From the NCBI GenBank assembly GCA_964494475.1, contig CAZBRS010000003.1, positions 62,001-126,000 on the forward strand: DNA of 64,000 bases. Direction: 5' to 3'. Positions 49,701 to 57,245 of the stretch are shown here, in pieces. Numbering within the stretch: position 1 is the stretch's first letter; every line of letters begins with the position of its first letter. The position numbers and the translations under genes were made by a program. Under the pieces are notes generated by a model, which saw only the letters and a list, made by a program, of their open reading frames with translations, had not been told where the DNA came from and ran no database searches. Source of the stretch: CAZBRS01 sp964494475 (lineage in GTDB: Bacteria > Myxococcota_A > UBA9042 > CAZBRS01).

Positions 49701-50010
49701 CGAAGAGCTGCGCGTGCCCATCTGGCGCGCCATGGGGCTGTGGGCCGGGGGCTTCTTCGATTGGGGCGCCGTGGCCGAGCGCGCGGTCGAGCTGCACGCC
49801 AAAAGCTTCCGCACCTCCGCGGGCTTCGGTCTGCGCTGGCTGCTCGGCGGCCAGGTGCCCCTGCGCATCGACTACGGCTTCAAGCTCGAGCGGCGCTGCG
49901 AGAAGCTGGGCTACGCCGACCCCGCCAACGCCACGGCGGCCGACGAGCCGGTGTGCCTGGCGAAGGAGAACCTGGGCGCGCTGCACTTCGGGTTCTTGTA
50001 TACGTTCTGA
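46702..50010 (+). CDS. tamA: BamA/TamA family outer-membrane protein
   Basis: An 1102-residue outer-membrane Omp85-type protein. A signal peptide (VNRPRTRRLALFLGLLL...AAQ, about residues 1-25) is followed by at least five POTRA-like domains (VDDVTISGHRDLYKSDIL, IDRITFVGREHLAESDLREL, LEAVDVAGASRLSEERLRRAL, VRHVFVFGNRVTRSSFVLASL) and a C-terminal barrel from about 700 with KLGGSKGLRGFDDD, the conserved RGF motif that closes the barrel, ending in GFLYTF with the terminal Phe. It is larger than E. coli TamA (three POTRA). Starts at GTG 1 base after tamB. Named tamA for its place next to tamB; it could equally be a BamA-like paralog. Confidence 0.88.
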   Translation: MNRPRTRRLALFLGLLLAAAPRLAAQVVSVEGVPDAGPCLGHPLADVRVTACTLDRCADPDFVASLVGSLGLLPGLVLQVDDLARASGRLAALQVFRGIELRCVAASGDPPSPAEGLVAPVVLELSLEGRYVVDDVTISGHRDLYKSDILKRTYLRAGQYLEDASPDAEAFRSQARALEALHEREGFEGAKVEVVPVPLPNNRVRVEIRIQPGLRHVLERIDVTLGEPDPSSGCAALGESEVRSAFGLKAGATLTPKVLKDARRALLARLWAHGATNARVTTELDEEGSIVRLAVHHSQCWRVQFWTSRDDPARPYVPADPSDWRDVLTFKESGTFDWEEAEIGRLALIDHLRERGYVDARVTMEVRTLPTDGSPAVLGQVDYFLDLGRPPTIDRITFVGREHLAESDLRELMQTEEYSLFSQGGTLLVEQLFSDLGRIAERYRAEGFHAFAFEGARADDDTRQRIERNPDPAVGGPGDQGTEREVWRWSRGELAFDLVRRKGKGGVEVQIRLLEGPRSVLEAVDVAGASRLSEERLRRALGLTANLPWSLPVLQRLEGALRNTYSARGFSMMTFESRCAAREPDVEWGPCDVDRLKSRRVLLRFTIDEGEKAVVRHVFVFGNRVTRSSFVLASLPKPGEPYDIERVRAGITDLRNTGLFASVQASALGPDEQPPSRDVTLVVHVEELDYQTFDVAAGFETINRPGESAPAFVSTLVRNSVAVADASLTGNEEPFLTELPDLLITAEVAYTNMNFLGRARQLYVPLKYGFSMTHPLRYASFAPMYTDPYFTRPRLTLQVSPFVTYDRATEAIDKALLGLTTALSKSFLGHFHVSLGYEISEITYRLPGDPVRGDWSPWGLQNKVNLRGSITYLDNPIHPTRGVFLGASTTYLNALQQGDFRNFVKWDLQVKGFLPVRRWLVIGSMARYADSRSFEGAALPDYERYKLGGSKGLRGFDDDAVTQYYADGSLRYAPVETVDGETRAVQALQPFGGDVLIQGSEELRVPIWRAMGLWAGGFFDWGAVAERAVELHAKSFRTSAGFGLRWLLGGQVPLRIDYGFKLERRCEKLGYADPANATAADEPVCLAKENLGALHFGFLYTF

Positions 50011-50029
50011 CCGCCCGGCGGTCCGCCCC

Positions 50030-53000
50030 TCAGCGGCTCGCGGTCCCTCGGAGCAGCGCGCTGGCCGGATACACCCCCGGGTGCCTCGCCACGAACCGCA
50101 GGAGCGGCTCCCGCGCCTTGGGATCTTCCTCCAGGGCCGCGTTCAGGCCCCACAACAGGTCGCGCAGGTCGGCCAGGGCCAGGGGCTGCTTCAGCCAGCC
50201 CGTGGGGTCGGGCACGGGCGCGGCGGGGAGCGGCGTGGGCCAGGCGGCCAGCACGTCGTGGCGGCCGGCGCGGGCCAGGGCCACGAAGACGTCGCGCAGG
50301 AACGTGGGGTCGGCGCTCGCGGCGCCGGGCGTGCCCAGCCAGGCGCCGAGGGCCTCGACGAAAGGCACGGCGTTCGGCTCGTAGAACATGGAGGTGGCGT
50401 GGGCCAGCAGCCAGGCCTGGGCCTCGAGCCAGGCGCGCTCGGGCCTGGGAGCCGCCGCCACCAGGGCCTCGACGTTCGGCTCGCCGTGCCGCGCGAAGAG
50501 CTGTTGCCCGAAGGCGTCGCCCGGGAAGAGCAGGCGCCAGGCCCAGGCGAGCGAGCGCAGCAGCGCGCGGTCGGTGGTGCCCTGGCGCGCCTCGAGGTAG
50601 GCCACCAGGGCCTCGATGGTCTTCGACGACAGGCGGTGCGCGCGGATCACGTCGGCCAGGTGCGTGCGGTTGCGGTCGAGCGGCGCCAGGCGCTCGTCGA
50701 CGCGCCACAGCAGGTTCGAACGGGCGCCCGCGAAGAAGGCCTTCGGGGCGGCGTACTCGAGCACGGGCCGGGTGTCGGAGTTGAAGGGCGGCTCGCCGGG
50801 GAAGAGCTTGCGGAAGCGCCCGGCCGAGAGGATCTGGTTCGCGAGCAGCACCTCGGCGTCGTGCAGGGGCTGGCCCACCACCTCGCGGTTCAGGTCGTCG
50901 TGCACCGCAGGCAGCGCCAGGCGGGAGCGCACGTGCGCCAGGTCGAGCTTCAGGGGCTCGGCCGAGGCCACCACCAGGATGTCGCGCGTGTTGCACTGCC
51001 ACAGCTCGACGTTCGGGAACACGGCGGCGAGCGTGTTGAGGATGACGCGCAGGAGGGCGTCGTTCAGCTCGTACAGGTGCACCCACTGCACGAGCACGCC
51101 GCCCGGCGCGAGGTGCGCGCGGATCTCGGTGAAGTACTCGAGGCTGAACAGGTTGCCGATGCCGGCGATCCACGGGTTCGAGGGCTCGCTGACGATGACG
51201 TCCCAGCGATCGTCGGGCTTCAGCTTGAAGAACTCCTTGGCGTCGCCCACGTGCAGGCGAAAGCGCGGGTCCTCGAGCAGGTTGCCGTTGTAGGGCGCGA
51301 AGTAGCGGGCGCCCTCGACCACCGTGTCGGCGATCTCGACCAGGTCGACGTCGGCGCCCGGGTGGGTGAGCACGGCCGAGGCCGTGATGCCGCTTCCGAG
51401 CCCGATGATCATGGCGTGCTTCGCGGCGGGGTTCAGGAACATGCCGAGGTGCCCCAGCCACAGCTGGGTGGTCATGTCGTGGCCCGTGCCCGCGTCGGTC
51501 TTGCCGTTGACCTTCAGGTACAGGTGGTCGGTGCGCGTGTCGCGGATGACCGCCACCGACGTGTCGGCGCCGTCGCGGGCGTACTCGACCCGGAAGGGCT
51601 TCAGCTCGCCCAGCATGGCCTCGAACGACTCGGCGGCGAACTGCTTGTGCCGGAAGAGGCCGAAGTGCAACGCCAGCGGGCTCCAGGCGGGCAGCACCGC
51701 CAGCGCGAGCGCGAGGGCGGCCAGCACGCCGGCCGACGTACCCACGCGACGCGCGCGCGGCAGGTCGGAGGCCCAGAACAACAAGACCCCGAGCAGCGCC
51801 GACAGCACGAGGCCGAGCTCGAGCGCGTGCCGGAGCCCCAGCGCCGGCAAGAGCACGAGGCCCGTGAGGACCGAGCCCACCACGGTGCCGAGGGTGTTGA
51901 TCGAGAAGACCGAGCCCACGCGGCGGGCGACGCGGCCGACATCGTCGACGCGCACGCGGCTGGCCAGCGGCAGCGTCATGCCGATGAAGAAGGTGGGCAG
52001 GAACATGAGCGCCACCGACACGGCCACCTGGATGGCCAGATAACCCCAGAAGGCCTCGGGCGAACGGGGCAGCAGGGACGCAATGGCCGCGAAGGTGTAG
52101 GGCAGCCGATCGTAGAGCGGGATGAGGGGCAGGATGGAGGCGAACACACCGACCTCGGCCCAGGCGAGCCAGCGCACGGGATCGTGCCGCTCGCCGAAGG
52201 TGCGGCCCACGGCCCAGGCACCCGCCGTGATGCCCGCGATGAAGGTCAGGAGCATGATCGAGAACGAGTACGCCGACGAGCCGAGCACGAGCGACAGGAG
52301 GCGCACCCACACGAGCTCGTAGAGCATGGACGCGCCACCCGAGACACCGATGGCGACGAAGACGGCGCGCTGCTGCCGACGGGTGAACGTGCGCGCCTCG
52401 GACTCCGGGGCGAGCACGCCCTCCGGGGCCGAGACGACGGCAGGCGTGGGGCAGGGAGCGATCGGCGCGGCCGCGCGAAGGCGCCGCGAGGCCACCAGGA
52501 AGGCCGCGGCCAGCCCGATGTTGAGGAGCGCGCTCAGGCGGATGGTCCAGGCGAAGCCGAGGGCCGGCACCAGCACGAAGCCACCGAGCACCACGCCGAG
52601 CACGGCGCCCAGGCTGTTGACCGTGTACAGGTGGGCCACCGACACCGTCACGTCGGACAGGCTGCGCACGATGGCGCGCGTGAGCACCGGCAGCGTGCCC
52701 CCCATGAGGAAGGTGGGGACCAGCACCACCGACGCCGACAGCGCCACCTTCAGGGGCAGCGTGAGCGGGTCGCCGAAGCCCAGAGGGCCGGCCAGGCGCA
52801 CGTACAGGTCGCCCAGCACGGCGAAGAGCTCGGGGAAGAAGAAGCACGCGAGCCCCACGCCGAGCTCGAGGCGCGCGTAGAGGCCGAGCGGGTCGGGGCT
52901 GCGATCGGCGCGCGGCGCGAGCAACCAGTTGCCGAGGGCCAGCCCCCCCATGAAGGTGGCGAGCACGACCGTCTGCGCCAAGGTGGTGCCGCCGATGAGC

Positions 53001-53113
53001 AGCGTGAGCGCCTTGGACCAGACGATCTCGTCGACCAGCCCGGCCAGGCCCGACACCAGGAAGCCGGCGGTGATGAGCCGGCGCAGTCCGACGGAGGGGA
53101 CCGACGCGCTCAT
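50030..53113 (-). CDS. fused polytopic transporter-like and spermidine synthase-like protein
   Basis: A 1027-residue fusion. The first about 450 residues have about fourteen membrane helices in two MFS-like sets (TAGFLVSGLAGLVDEIVWSKAL, GLALGNWLLAPR, PTFLMGGTLPVLTRAI). Residues about 510-760 are a spermidine synthase-like methyltransferase fold: LGSGITASAVLTHPGADVDLVEI, then VIVSEPSNPWIAGIGNLFSLEYF, where polyamine synthases usually have a DxxDP stretch. The last about 260 residues are helical. Proteins of this fused type are widespread, but the substrate is uncertain; an aminopropyl transfer is not proven. The lgt stop lies 7 bases upstream of its ATG, so the two genes are probably cotranscribed. 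Confidence 0.82.
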   Translation of the reverse strand: MSASVPSVGLRRLITAGFLVSGLAGLVDEIVWSKALTLLIGGTTLAQTVVLATFMGGLALGNWLLAPRADRSPDPLGLYARLELGVGLACFFFPELFAVLGDLYVRLAGPLGFGDPLTLPLKVALSASVVLVPTFLMGGTLPVLTRAIVRSLSDVTVSVAHLYTVNSLGAVLGVVLGGFVLVPALGFAWTIRLSALLNIGLAAAFLVASRRLRAAAPIAPCPTPAVVSAPEGVLAPESEARTFTRRQQRAVFVAIGVSGGASMLYELVWVRLLSLVLGSSAYSFSIMLLTFIAGITAGAWAVGRTFGERHDPVRWLAWAEVGVFASILPLIPLYDRLPYTFAAIASLLPRSPEAFWGYLAIQVAVSVALMFLPTFFIGMTLPLASRVRVDDVGRVARRVGSVFSINTLGTVVGSVLTGLVLLPALGLRHALELGLVLSALLGVLLFWASDLPRARRVGTSAGVLAALALALAVLPAWSPLALHFGLFRHKQFAAESFEAMLGELKPFRVEYARDGADTSVAVIRDTRTDHLYLKVNGKTDAGTGHDMTTQLWLGHLGMFLNPAAKHAMIIGLGSGITASAVLTHPGADVDLVEIADTVVEGARYFAPYNGNLLEDPRFRLHVGDAKEFFKLKPDDRWDVIVSEPSNPWIAGIGNLFSLEYFTEIRAHLAPGGVLVQWVHLYELNDALLRVILNTLAAVFPNVELWQCNTRDILVVASAEPLKLDLAHVRSRLALPAVHDDLNREVVGQPLHDAEVLLANQILSAGRFRKLFPGEPPFNSDTRPVLEYAAPKAFFAGARSNLLWRVDERLAPLDRNRTHLADVIRAHRLSSKTIEALVAYLEARQGTTDRALLRSLAWAWRLLFPGDAFGQQLFARHGEPNVEALVAAAPRPERAWLEAQAWLLAHATSMFYEPNAVPFVEALGAWLGTPGAASADPTFLRDVFVALARAGRHDVLAAWPTPLPAAPVPDPTGWLKQPLALADLRDLLWGLNAALEEDPKAREPLLRFVARHPGVYPASALLRGTASR

Positions 53114-53120
53114 GGAGGGG

Positions 53121-53987
53121 TCAGCCCCGCTTTTTTCGACGCGCGGGGACGGGCACGGGCGTCGGCGTGTCGCAGGCGGGCACCTTGAGCCGCCCGAACG
53201 TGCCTCGGAGAGCCAGGGCCAACCAGATGTACCCGACCACCGCGAAGGGGATGCTGAGATACTGGCCCTCGGTCAGCCACGACTGATCCGGGCTCAAGGC
53301 CTGGTATTCCTTGAAGAACTCGACCACGAAGCGCCCCGTGAAGTAGAGCGACATGAACAGCCCGAAGAGGATGCCGCGCTTGCGGCCGTTATCGGGCAGC
53401 AGCCGGTCGACCAGCAGGACGACGCCGAAGATCGCGAAGCCGAGGCCGGCCTCGTACAGTTGGCTGGGATGGCGCGCGTGGGCGCCATGGTCGTCGTAGC
53501 GCGGGAAGCACACGGCCCAGGGCGCGTCGGACACGCGGCCCACGATCTCGCTGTTCATGAAGTTGCCGAGCCGCACGAACGTGGCCCCCATGGTGGTGGG
53601 GATGGCCATGCGGTCGAGGACCTCGATGTAGGGGATGCGGTACTTGCGACTGTACAGCCACAACGTGAAGATGATGCCGAGCGTGGCGCCGTGGCTGGCC
53701 AGCCCGCCCTTCCAGACGAACAGGATCTCGAGGGGGTGCTTGAGGTAGTACAGGGGCTCGTAGAACAGGCAGTGCCCCAGGCGCGAGCCGGCCACCACGG
53801 CCACGACGCCCCACACCAGCCACTTGTCGGCCACGACCAGGTCGTACCCCAGCCGCTTGCTCTGGCTCATCCAGAACCTGAAGCCGAGCAGCAGCCCCGC
53901 CACGAAGAGCAGGCTGTAGTAACGAATGGCCAGCGGTCCGATGCGGAAGATCTCGGGATCGGGGTTCCAGACGAAGCAGTCGGGCAT
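53121..53987 (-). CDS. lgt: prolipoprotein diacylglyceryl transferase
   Basis: Adds diacylglycerol from phosphatidylglycerol to the lipobox Cys of prolipoproteins, the first step of lipoprotein maturation. The 288 residues form about seven membrane helices. The Lgt signature is VRLGNFMNSEIVGR at about residues 142-155, with HPSQLYEAG downstream and GSRLGHCLFYEP before it. The ATG at 53987 gives the usual MPDCFVWNPDPEIF start. It serves the many lipoproteins predicted in this window. Its Arg/Lys-rich C-terminus (PARRKKRG) is cytoplasmic. A TTGACG-N17-TATCGT promoter lies upstream. Confidence 0.95.
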   Translation of the reverse strand: MPDCFVWNPDPEIFRIGPLAIRYYSLLFVAGLLLGFRFWMSQSKRLGYDLVVADKWLVWGVVAVVAGSRLGHCLFYEPLYYLKHPLEILFVWKGGLASHGATLGIIFTLWLYSRKYRIPYIEVLDRMAIPTTMGATFVRLGNFMNSEIVGRVSDAPWAVCFPRYDDHGAHARHPSQLYEAGLGFAIFGVVLLVDRLLPDNGRKRGILFGLFMSLYFTGRFVVEFFKEYQALSPDQSWLTEGQYLSIPFAVVGYIWLALALRGTFGRLKVPACDTPTPVPVPARRKKRG

Positions 53988-54020
53988 TTTTCCGCGTTCC
54001 CGCACAAGGTTGGCGGCGGG

Positions 54021-54049
54021 ACGATATCGGAGGCTGCGGGCAGCGTCAA
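54021..54049 (-). promoter_or_regulatory. lgt promoter
   Basis: On the minus strand TTGACG (54049-54044), 17-base spacer, TATCGT (54026-54021), about 34 bases before the ATG. It lies back to back with the promoter of the divergent ABC transporter. Confidence 0.6.
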
Positions 54050-54059
54050 CGGATTCTCC

Positions 54060-54088
54060 TTGCACCCCGCAAACCGGTGCTGGATAAG
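54060..54088 (+). promoter_or_regulatory. sigma70-type promoter, predicted leaderless start
   Basis: TTGCAC (54060-54065), 17-base spacer, GATAAG (54083-54088), then 6 bases to the ATG at 54095. Confidence 0.5.
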
Positions 54089-54094
54089 CCCTCT

Positions 54095-55021
54095 ATGGAC
54101 ACCCGGCCGGTCGTGGAGCTCGAAGACGTCCGCAAGCGCTACGGCGAGGTCGTAGCCGTCAACGGCGTGTCGCTGGCCGTCGCCGGGGGCACGTGCTTCG
54201 GCCTGATCGGACCGAACGGCGCAGGCAAGACCTCGCTCTTGAAGATGATCGTGGGCCTCAGCCCGCTCACGGCCGGGCGCATCCGCGTGTTCGGGCACGA
54301 CGTGGCCACCCACCGCCGCGAGGTGAACCGGCGCCTGGGCGTGGTGCCCCAGGAGGGCAGCCTCGACACGGCGGTCACCGCGTTCGACAACCTGGTCATC
54401 TACGCCACGTACTTCGGCCTGCCCCGCCGCGAGGCGCGCGTCCGCGCTGAAAAGCTCCTGGCCTTCGTGCAGCTCTCCGAGAAGAAGGCCACGGAGATCA
54501 GCGCCCTCTCGGGCGGCATGGTGCGGCGCCTGGTGCTGGCGCGCGCGCTCATGAACGACCCCGAGCTGTTGGTGCTCGACGAGCCCACCACGGGCCTCGA
54601 CCCCCAGGCCCGCCACCTGTTGTGGGACCGCGTGCGCCAGCTGCGGGCCGAGGGCCGCTCGGTGCTCCTGACCACGCACTACATGGACGAGGCGGAACAG
54701 CTCTGCGATCGCATCGCGGTCATCGACCACGGCCGCGTGCTGGCCGAAGACACCCCCCCCTCGCTCGTCGAGCGCTTCGCGGGCGGCGACGTGATCGAGG
54801 CCACGCTCGCCGACGCGGAGCACGCCGCCCCGCACGTCCGGGCCGCGCTCGAGCCGGCCTACGCGGTCGAGGTGCACGGAGACGTCGCGCGCGGCTACGG
54901 CCGTGGCGGCCTCTCGCTCGACGCCCTCGCCGGCCTCCCGGGCGTGGTCGCCGTCACCCGCCGACGGGCCAACCTCGAAGACGTGTTCCTGCGCCTGGCG
55001 GGGCGGGAGATCCGCGAATGA
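54095..55021 (+). CDS. ABC transporter ATP-binding protein (NodI-like)
   Basis: A 308-residue ATPase subunit of an ABC-2 type exporter. Walker A GPNGAGKT at about residues 40-47, signature SALSGGM at about 141-147, Walker B LLVLDEPTTGLDPQAR at about 160. The C-terminal about 80 residues (RRANLEDVFLRLAGR) are of the type seen in NodI and DrrA. With the next gene, its permease, it forms a two-gene exporter for a small molecule, polysaccharide or lipid-linked substrate. The start at 54095, not the upstream GTG, is favoured because the -10 element ends 6 bases before it. ATGA overlap with the permease gene. Confidence 0.9.
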   Translation: MDTRPVVELEDVRKRYGEVVAVNGVSLAVAGGTCFGLIGPNGAGKTSLLKMIVGLSPLTAGRIRVFGHDVATHRREVNRRLGVVPQEGSLDTAVTAFDNLVIYATYFGLPRREARVRAEKLLAFVQLSEKKATEISALSGGMVRRLVLARALMNDPELLVLDEPTTGLDPQARHLLWDRVRQLRAEGRSVLLTTHYMDEAEQLCDRIAVIDHGRVLAEDTPPSLVERFAGGDVIEATLADAEHAAPHVRAALEPAYAVEVHGDVARGYGRGGLSLDALAGLPGVVAVTRRRANLEDVFLRLAGREIRE

Positions 55022-55818
55022 GATCCTTGCAGCTCGGCGCGATCCTGGGGGCCCTGTTCAACCGCTACACGGCCCGCGTGGTGGCTCGCAACCTCTACGT
55101 GTGGCGCAAATTCCTCGTCCCGAGCTTCCTCGGCAACTTCGGCGAGCCCTTCCTCTACCTGCTGGCGCTCGGCTTCGGCCTGGGCACCATGATCTCGCCC
55201 GAGGCGCTGGGGGGCGAGGACTACGCCCACTTCATCGCGCCTGGCCTGGTGCTGTCGACCGCCATGTACACCGCCACCTTCGAGTGCACGTTCGGCACCT
55301 TCACGCGCATGAAGACGCTGCGCATCTTCGAGGGCATCCTGGCCACGCCGGTGCGCATCGAGGAGGTGGTGGCCGGCGAGGTGTGGTTCTCGACGCTGAA
55401 GGGGGTGGTGGGCTCGCTGGTGGTCTTCGGGGTCGTGCTTCTCTTCGGCCTGGTCGACCACGCCACCGCGCTCTTCGGCTTCGGCGTGGCGCTGCTCGTG
55501 GCCTTCCTCTTCTCGGCCATGGCCATGATCGTGACGGCCCTCGCGCCCAGCTACGACTTCTTCAGCTACTTCTTCACCATCTTCGTGAGCCCCATGTTCC
55601 TGTTCTCGGGCATCTTCTTTCCGCTCGAGAACCTGCCCGACTGGGCCCGCGCCATCGCCTGGGTGTTCCCGCTCACCCACGCGGTCAGCCTGATCCGACC
55701 GCTGTTCCGGGGGCAGGTGCCCCCCGCGCTCGTCTCCGACCTCGCCTGGCTGCTCGTGGCGGCGCTGCTCTGCTACATCGTGGCGGCGGTGGCGCTGCGC
55801 AAGCGCGTCATCGTGTAG
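55018..55818 (+). CDS. ABC transporter permease (NodJ-like)
   Basis: A 266-residue inner-membrane permease of the ABC-2 family. Six membrane helices; the FLFSGIFFPLENLPDWARAIAWVFPLTHAVSLIRPLF block near residue 200 is the NodJ-type signature. The N-terminus (LGALFNRYTARVVARNLYVWRKFLVPS) is an amphipathic interface helix. Its ATG overlaps the ATPase stop by 4 bases, and the radical-SAM-like gene follows after 7 bases, so all three are one transcript. The exported substrate is unknown; NodIJ exports lipochitooligosaccharide in rhizobia, but no such biosynthetic genes are here. Confidence 0.9.
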   Translation: MRSLQLGAILGALFNRYTARVVARNLYVWRKFLVPSFLGNFGEPFLYLLALGFGLGTMISPEALGGEDYAHFIAPGLVLSTAMYTATFECTFGTFTRMKTLRIFEGILATPVRIEEVVAGEVWFSTLKGVVGSLVVFGVVLLFGLVDHATALFGFGVALLVAFLFSAMAMIVTALAPSYDFFSYFFTIFVSPMFLFSGIFFPLENLPDWARAIAWVFPLTHAVSLIRPLFRGQVPPALVSDLAWLLVAALLCYIVAAVALRKRVIV

Positions 55819-55825
55819 GGGGAGC

Positions 55826-57238
55826 ATGGCCGTCGTCTTCCTGCACCCGCGCCGCATGGCGCGCACGTACCGCGCCGACACGGTGACCGCCGTGTACCGG
55901 GCGGCGCTAGCGCGCGAGGCGCTCCCCTCGTTCCGGCTCGACGTCGTGCTCGACGAGCCCGCATCCGAGGCCGCGCGGCTGGCCGAGATGACCGCGTGGC
56001 TCGTTGAGCGCAAGGCCCGCGTGGTCGTGGTCGAGCACGGCTTCTCGGGCGCGCTGCTGGCGGCCGTGCGGGCCGCCGGCGTGGCCCACGTGGTCGCCGT
56101 TGGGCGGCCCTCGGAGATCCATCGACCGGGCCTCGACGCGGCCACCGAGACGGTGTCGGCGGCCACGTTCTGCCGCCTGGTGCTGACGCTGCACGACGGC
56201 GTGCGCGGGCCCGAGCTGCCCGGGGTCTGGCGGCGCGACGGAGCGCGCGTGCTCGAGCCGAGCGCCCGCGAGCGCTTCGACGTGCGCCACGAACTGGCGC
56301 ATCGCCCGCTGTGGGCCGACGAGCACCGCCTGGGGGGCCCGGCTTCGGAGCCCTGGCTCTCGCGCGGGGTGCTGGCCGATCTGGGCTGCCCCTACCGCGC
56401 CCGGGCCTGCACGTCGCCCCTGCTGCAGGGGGTCGCGCTGCCCGCCGACGTGCCCTCGGGCGGGTGCGCCTTCTGCGAACGCCCGCCGGCCGCGCGCCTG
56501 CCCACGTCGCTGCGGATCGAGCTGCTCGTGAACCAGGCCCGGCACCTGGCCCGCGAGCGGCCCGAGGTCACGCGCCTGCAGGTGGTCGACGAGCTGTTCG
56601 TGGCCTACGTCGACCGCTTCGCGCGCGCCCTGCTGGCCGCCGACCTGCCCCCTCGCGAGCTGCTGATCGCGGCGCGCCCCGACTGGCTGCTGACCCACGC
56701 CGACCGGCTCGAGACCGCCGCGGCCGCGCTGGAAGGCCGGCACCGCCTGGTGCTGTTCTCGGTGGGCGTCGAGAGCTTCTCCGACGCCGAGCTCGCGCGC
56801 TTCGGCAAGGGCTTCGGCGCTCGCGTGAACCTCGACGCCCTCGCGCGGCTCGACCTGGCCTTGGCCCGCCACCCGAACCTCGGCGTGGAGCCCGCCTTCG
56901 GCTTCATCTTGTTCACGCCGTGGACGCGCCTGCGCGACCTGGCCGCCAACGCCCGGGCCCTGCGCGCCACCCGCTTCGCGCGGTTCCGCGAGGGCGTGAT
57001 CCACTCGCGGCTGCGGCTCTATCCCGAGATCCCGCTCTTCCACCGCGCGCGGGCCGAGGGCCTGCTGGTGGCGCCCGAGCGCAGCGTGGGGCCCGACTTC
57101 GGCTACGGCGACGCCGAGTGGCGCTTCAAGGACCCCGCCGTGGCGGCCGTGTACGCGGCGGTGCAGGCCGAGGGGCTGGGGGGCGACGACCTCGACGCGT
57201 TCGCGCGGCTGGTGGCGAAGGCAGCGCTCGAACGCTGA
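55826..57238 (+). CDS. radical-SAM-like protein with atypical Cys motif, coupled to the ABC exporter
   Basis: A 470-residue protein that I place tentatively in the B12-binding/radical SAM group. Residues about 1-120 resemble the cobalamin-binding Rossmann fold (VVVVEHGFSGALLAAVRAAGVAHVVAVG in part). Residues about 180-225 hold C188, C195, C214 and C217: a GCPYRARAC stretch and then SGGCAFCERP. The classic radical SAM motif is CxxxCxxC, but only the last two Cys are in place and the first position is Pro210. The central and C-terminal parts look like a TIM-barrel (LVLFSVGVESFSDAELARFGKGF, FGFILFTPWTRLRDLAAN). A good GGGGGAG ribosome binding site, 7 bases after the permease stop, ties it to the exporter, perhaps as a tailoring enzyme. 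Confidence 0.6.
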   Translation: MAVVFLHPRRMARTYRADTVTAVYRAALAREALPSFRLDVVLDEPASEAARLAEMTAWLVERKARVVVVEHGFSGALLAAVRAAGVAHVVAVGRPSEIHRPGLDAATETVSAATFCRLVLTLHDGVRGPELPGVWRRDGARVLEPSARERFDVRHELAHRPLWADEHRLGGPASEPWLSRGVLADLGCPYRARACTSPLLQGVALPADVPSGGCAFCERPPAARLPTSLRIELLVNQARHLARERPEVTRLQVVDELFVAYVDRFARALLAADLPPRELLIAARPDWLLTHADRLETAAAALEGRHRLVLFSVGVESFSDAELARFGKGFGARVNLDALARLDLALARHPNLGVEPAFGFILFTPWTRLRDLAANARALRATRFARFREGVIHSRLRLYPEIPLFHRARAEGLLVAPERSVGPDFGYGDAEWRFKDPAVAAVYAAVQAEGLGGDDLDAFARLVAKAALER

Positions 57239-57245
57239 CGCAAGC

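Noticed and set aside
53107..53137. Hairpin-like GGGG-TCAG-CCCC followed by a run of six T, resembling a terminator.
   Set aside because: It reads as a terminator only on the plus strand, inside and just after minus-strand genes; no plus-strand gene ends there.
50081..53188. Plus-strand open frame of about 1030 codons opposite the transporter/spermidine synthase-like gene.
   Set aside because: Antisense shadow: low-complexity Arg/Gly/His/Glu composition, no motif, and fully overlapped by a protein with recognisable domains.
54077..54094. GTG start six codons upstream for the ABC ATPase.
   Set aside because: It would lie within the promoter spacer; the ATG 6 bases after the -10 element gives a normal N-terminus.
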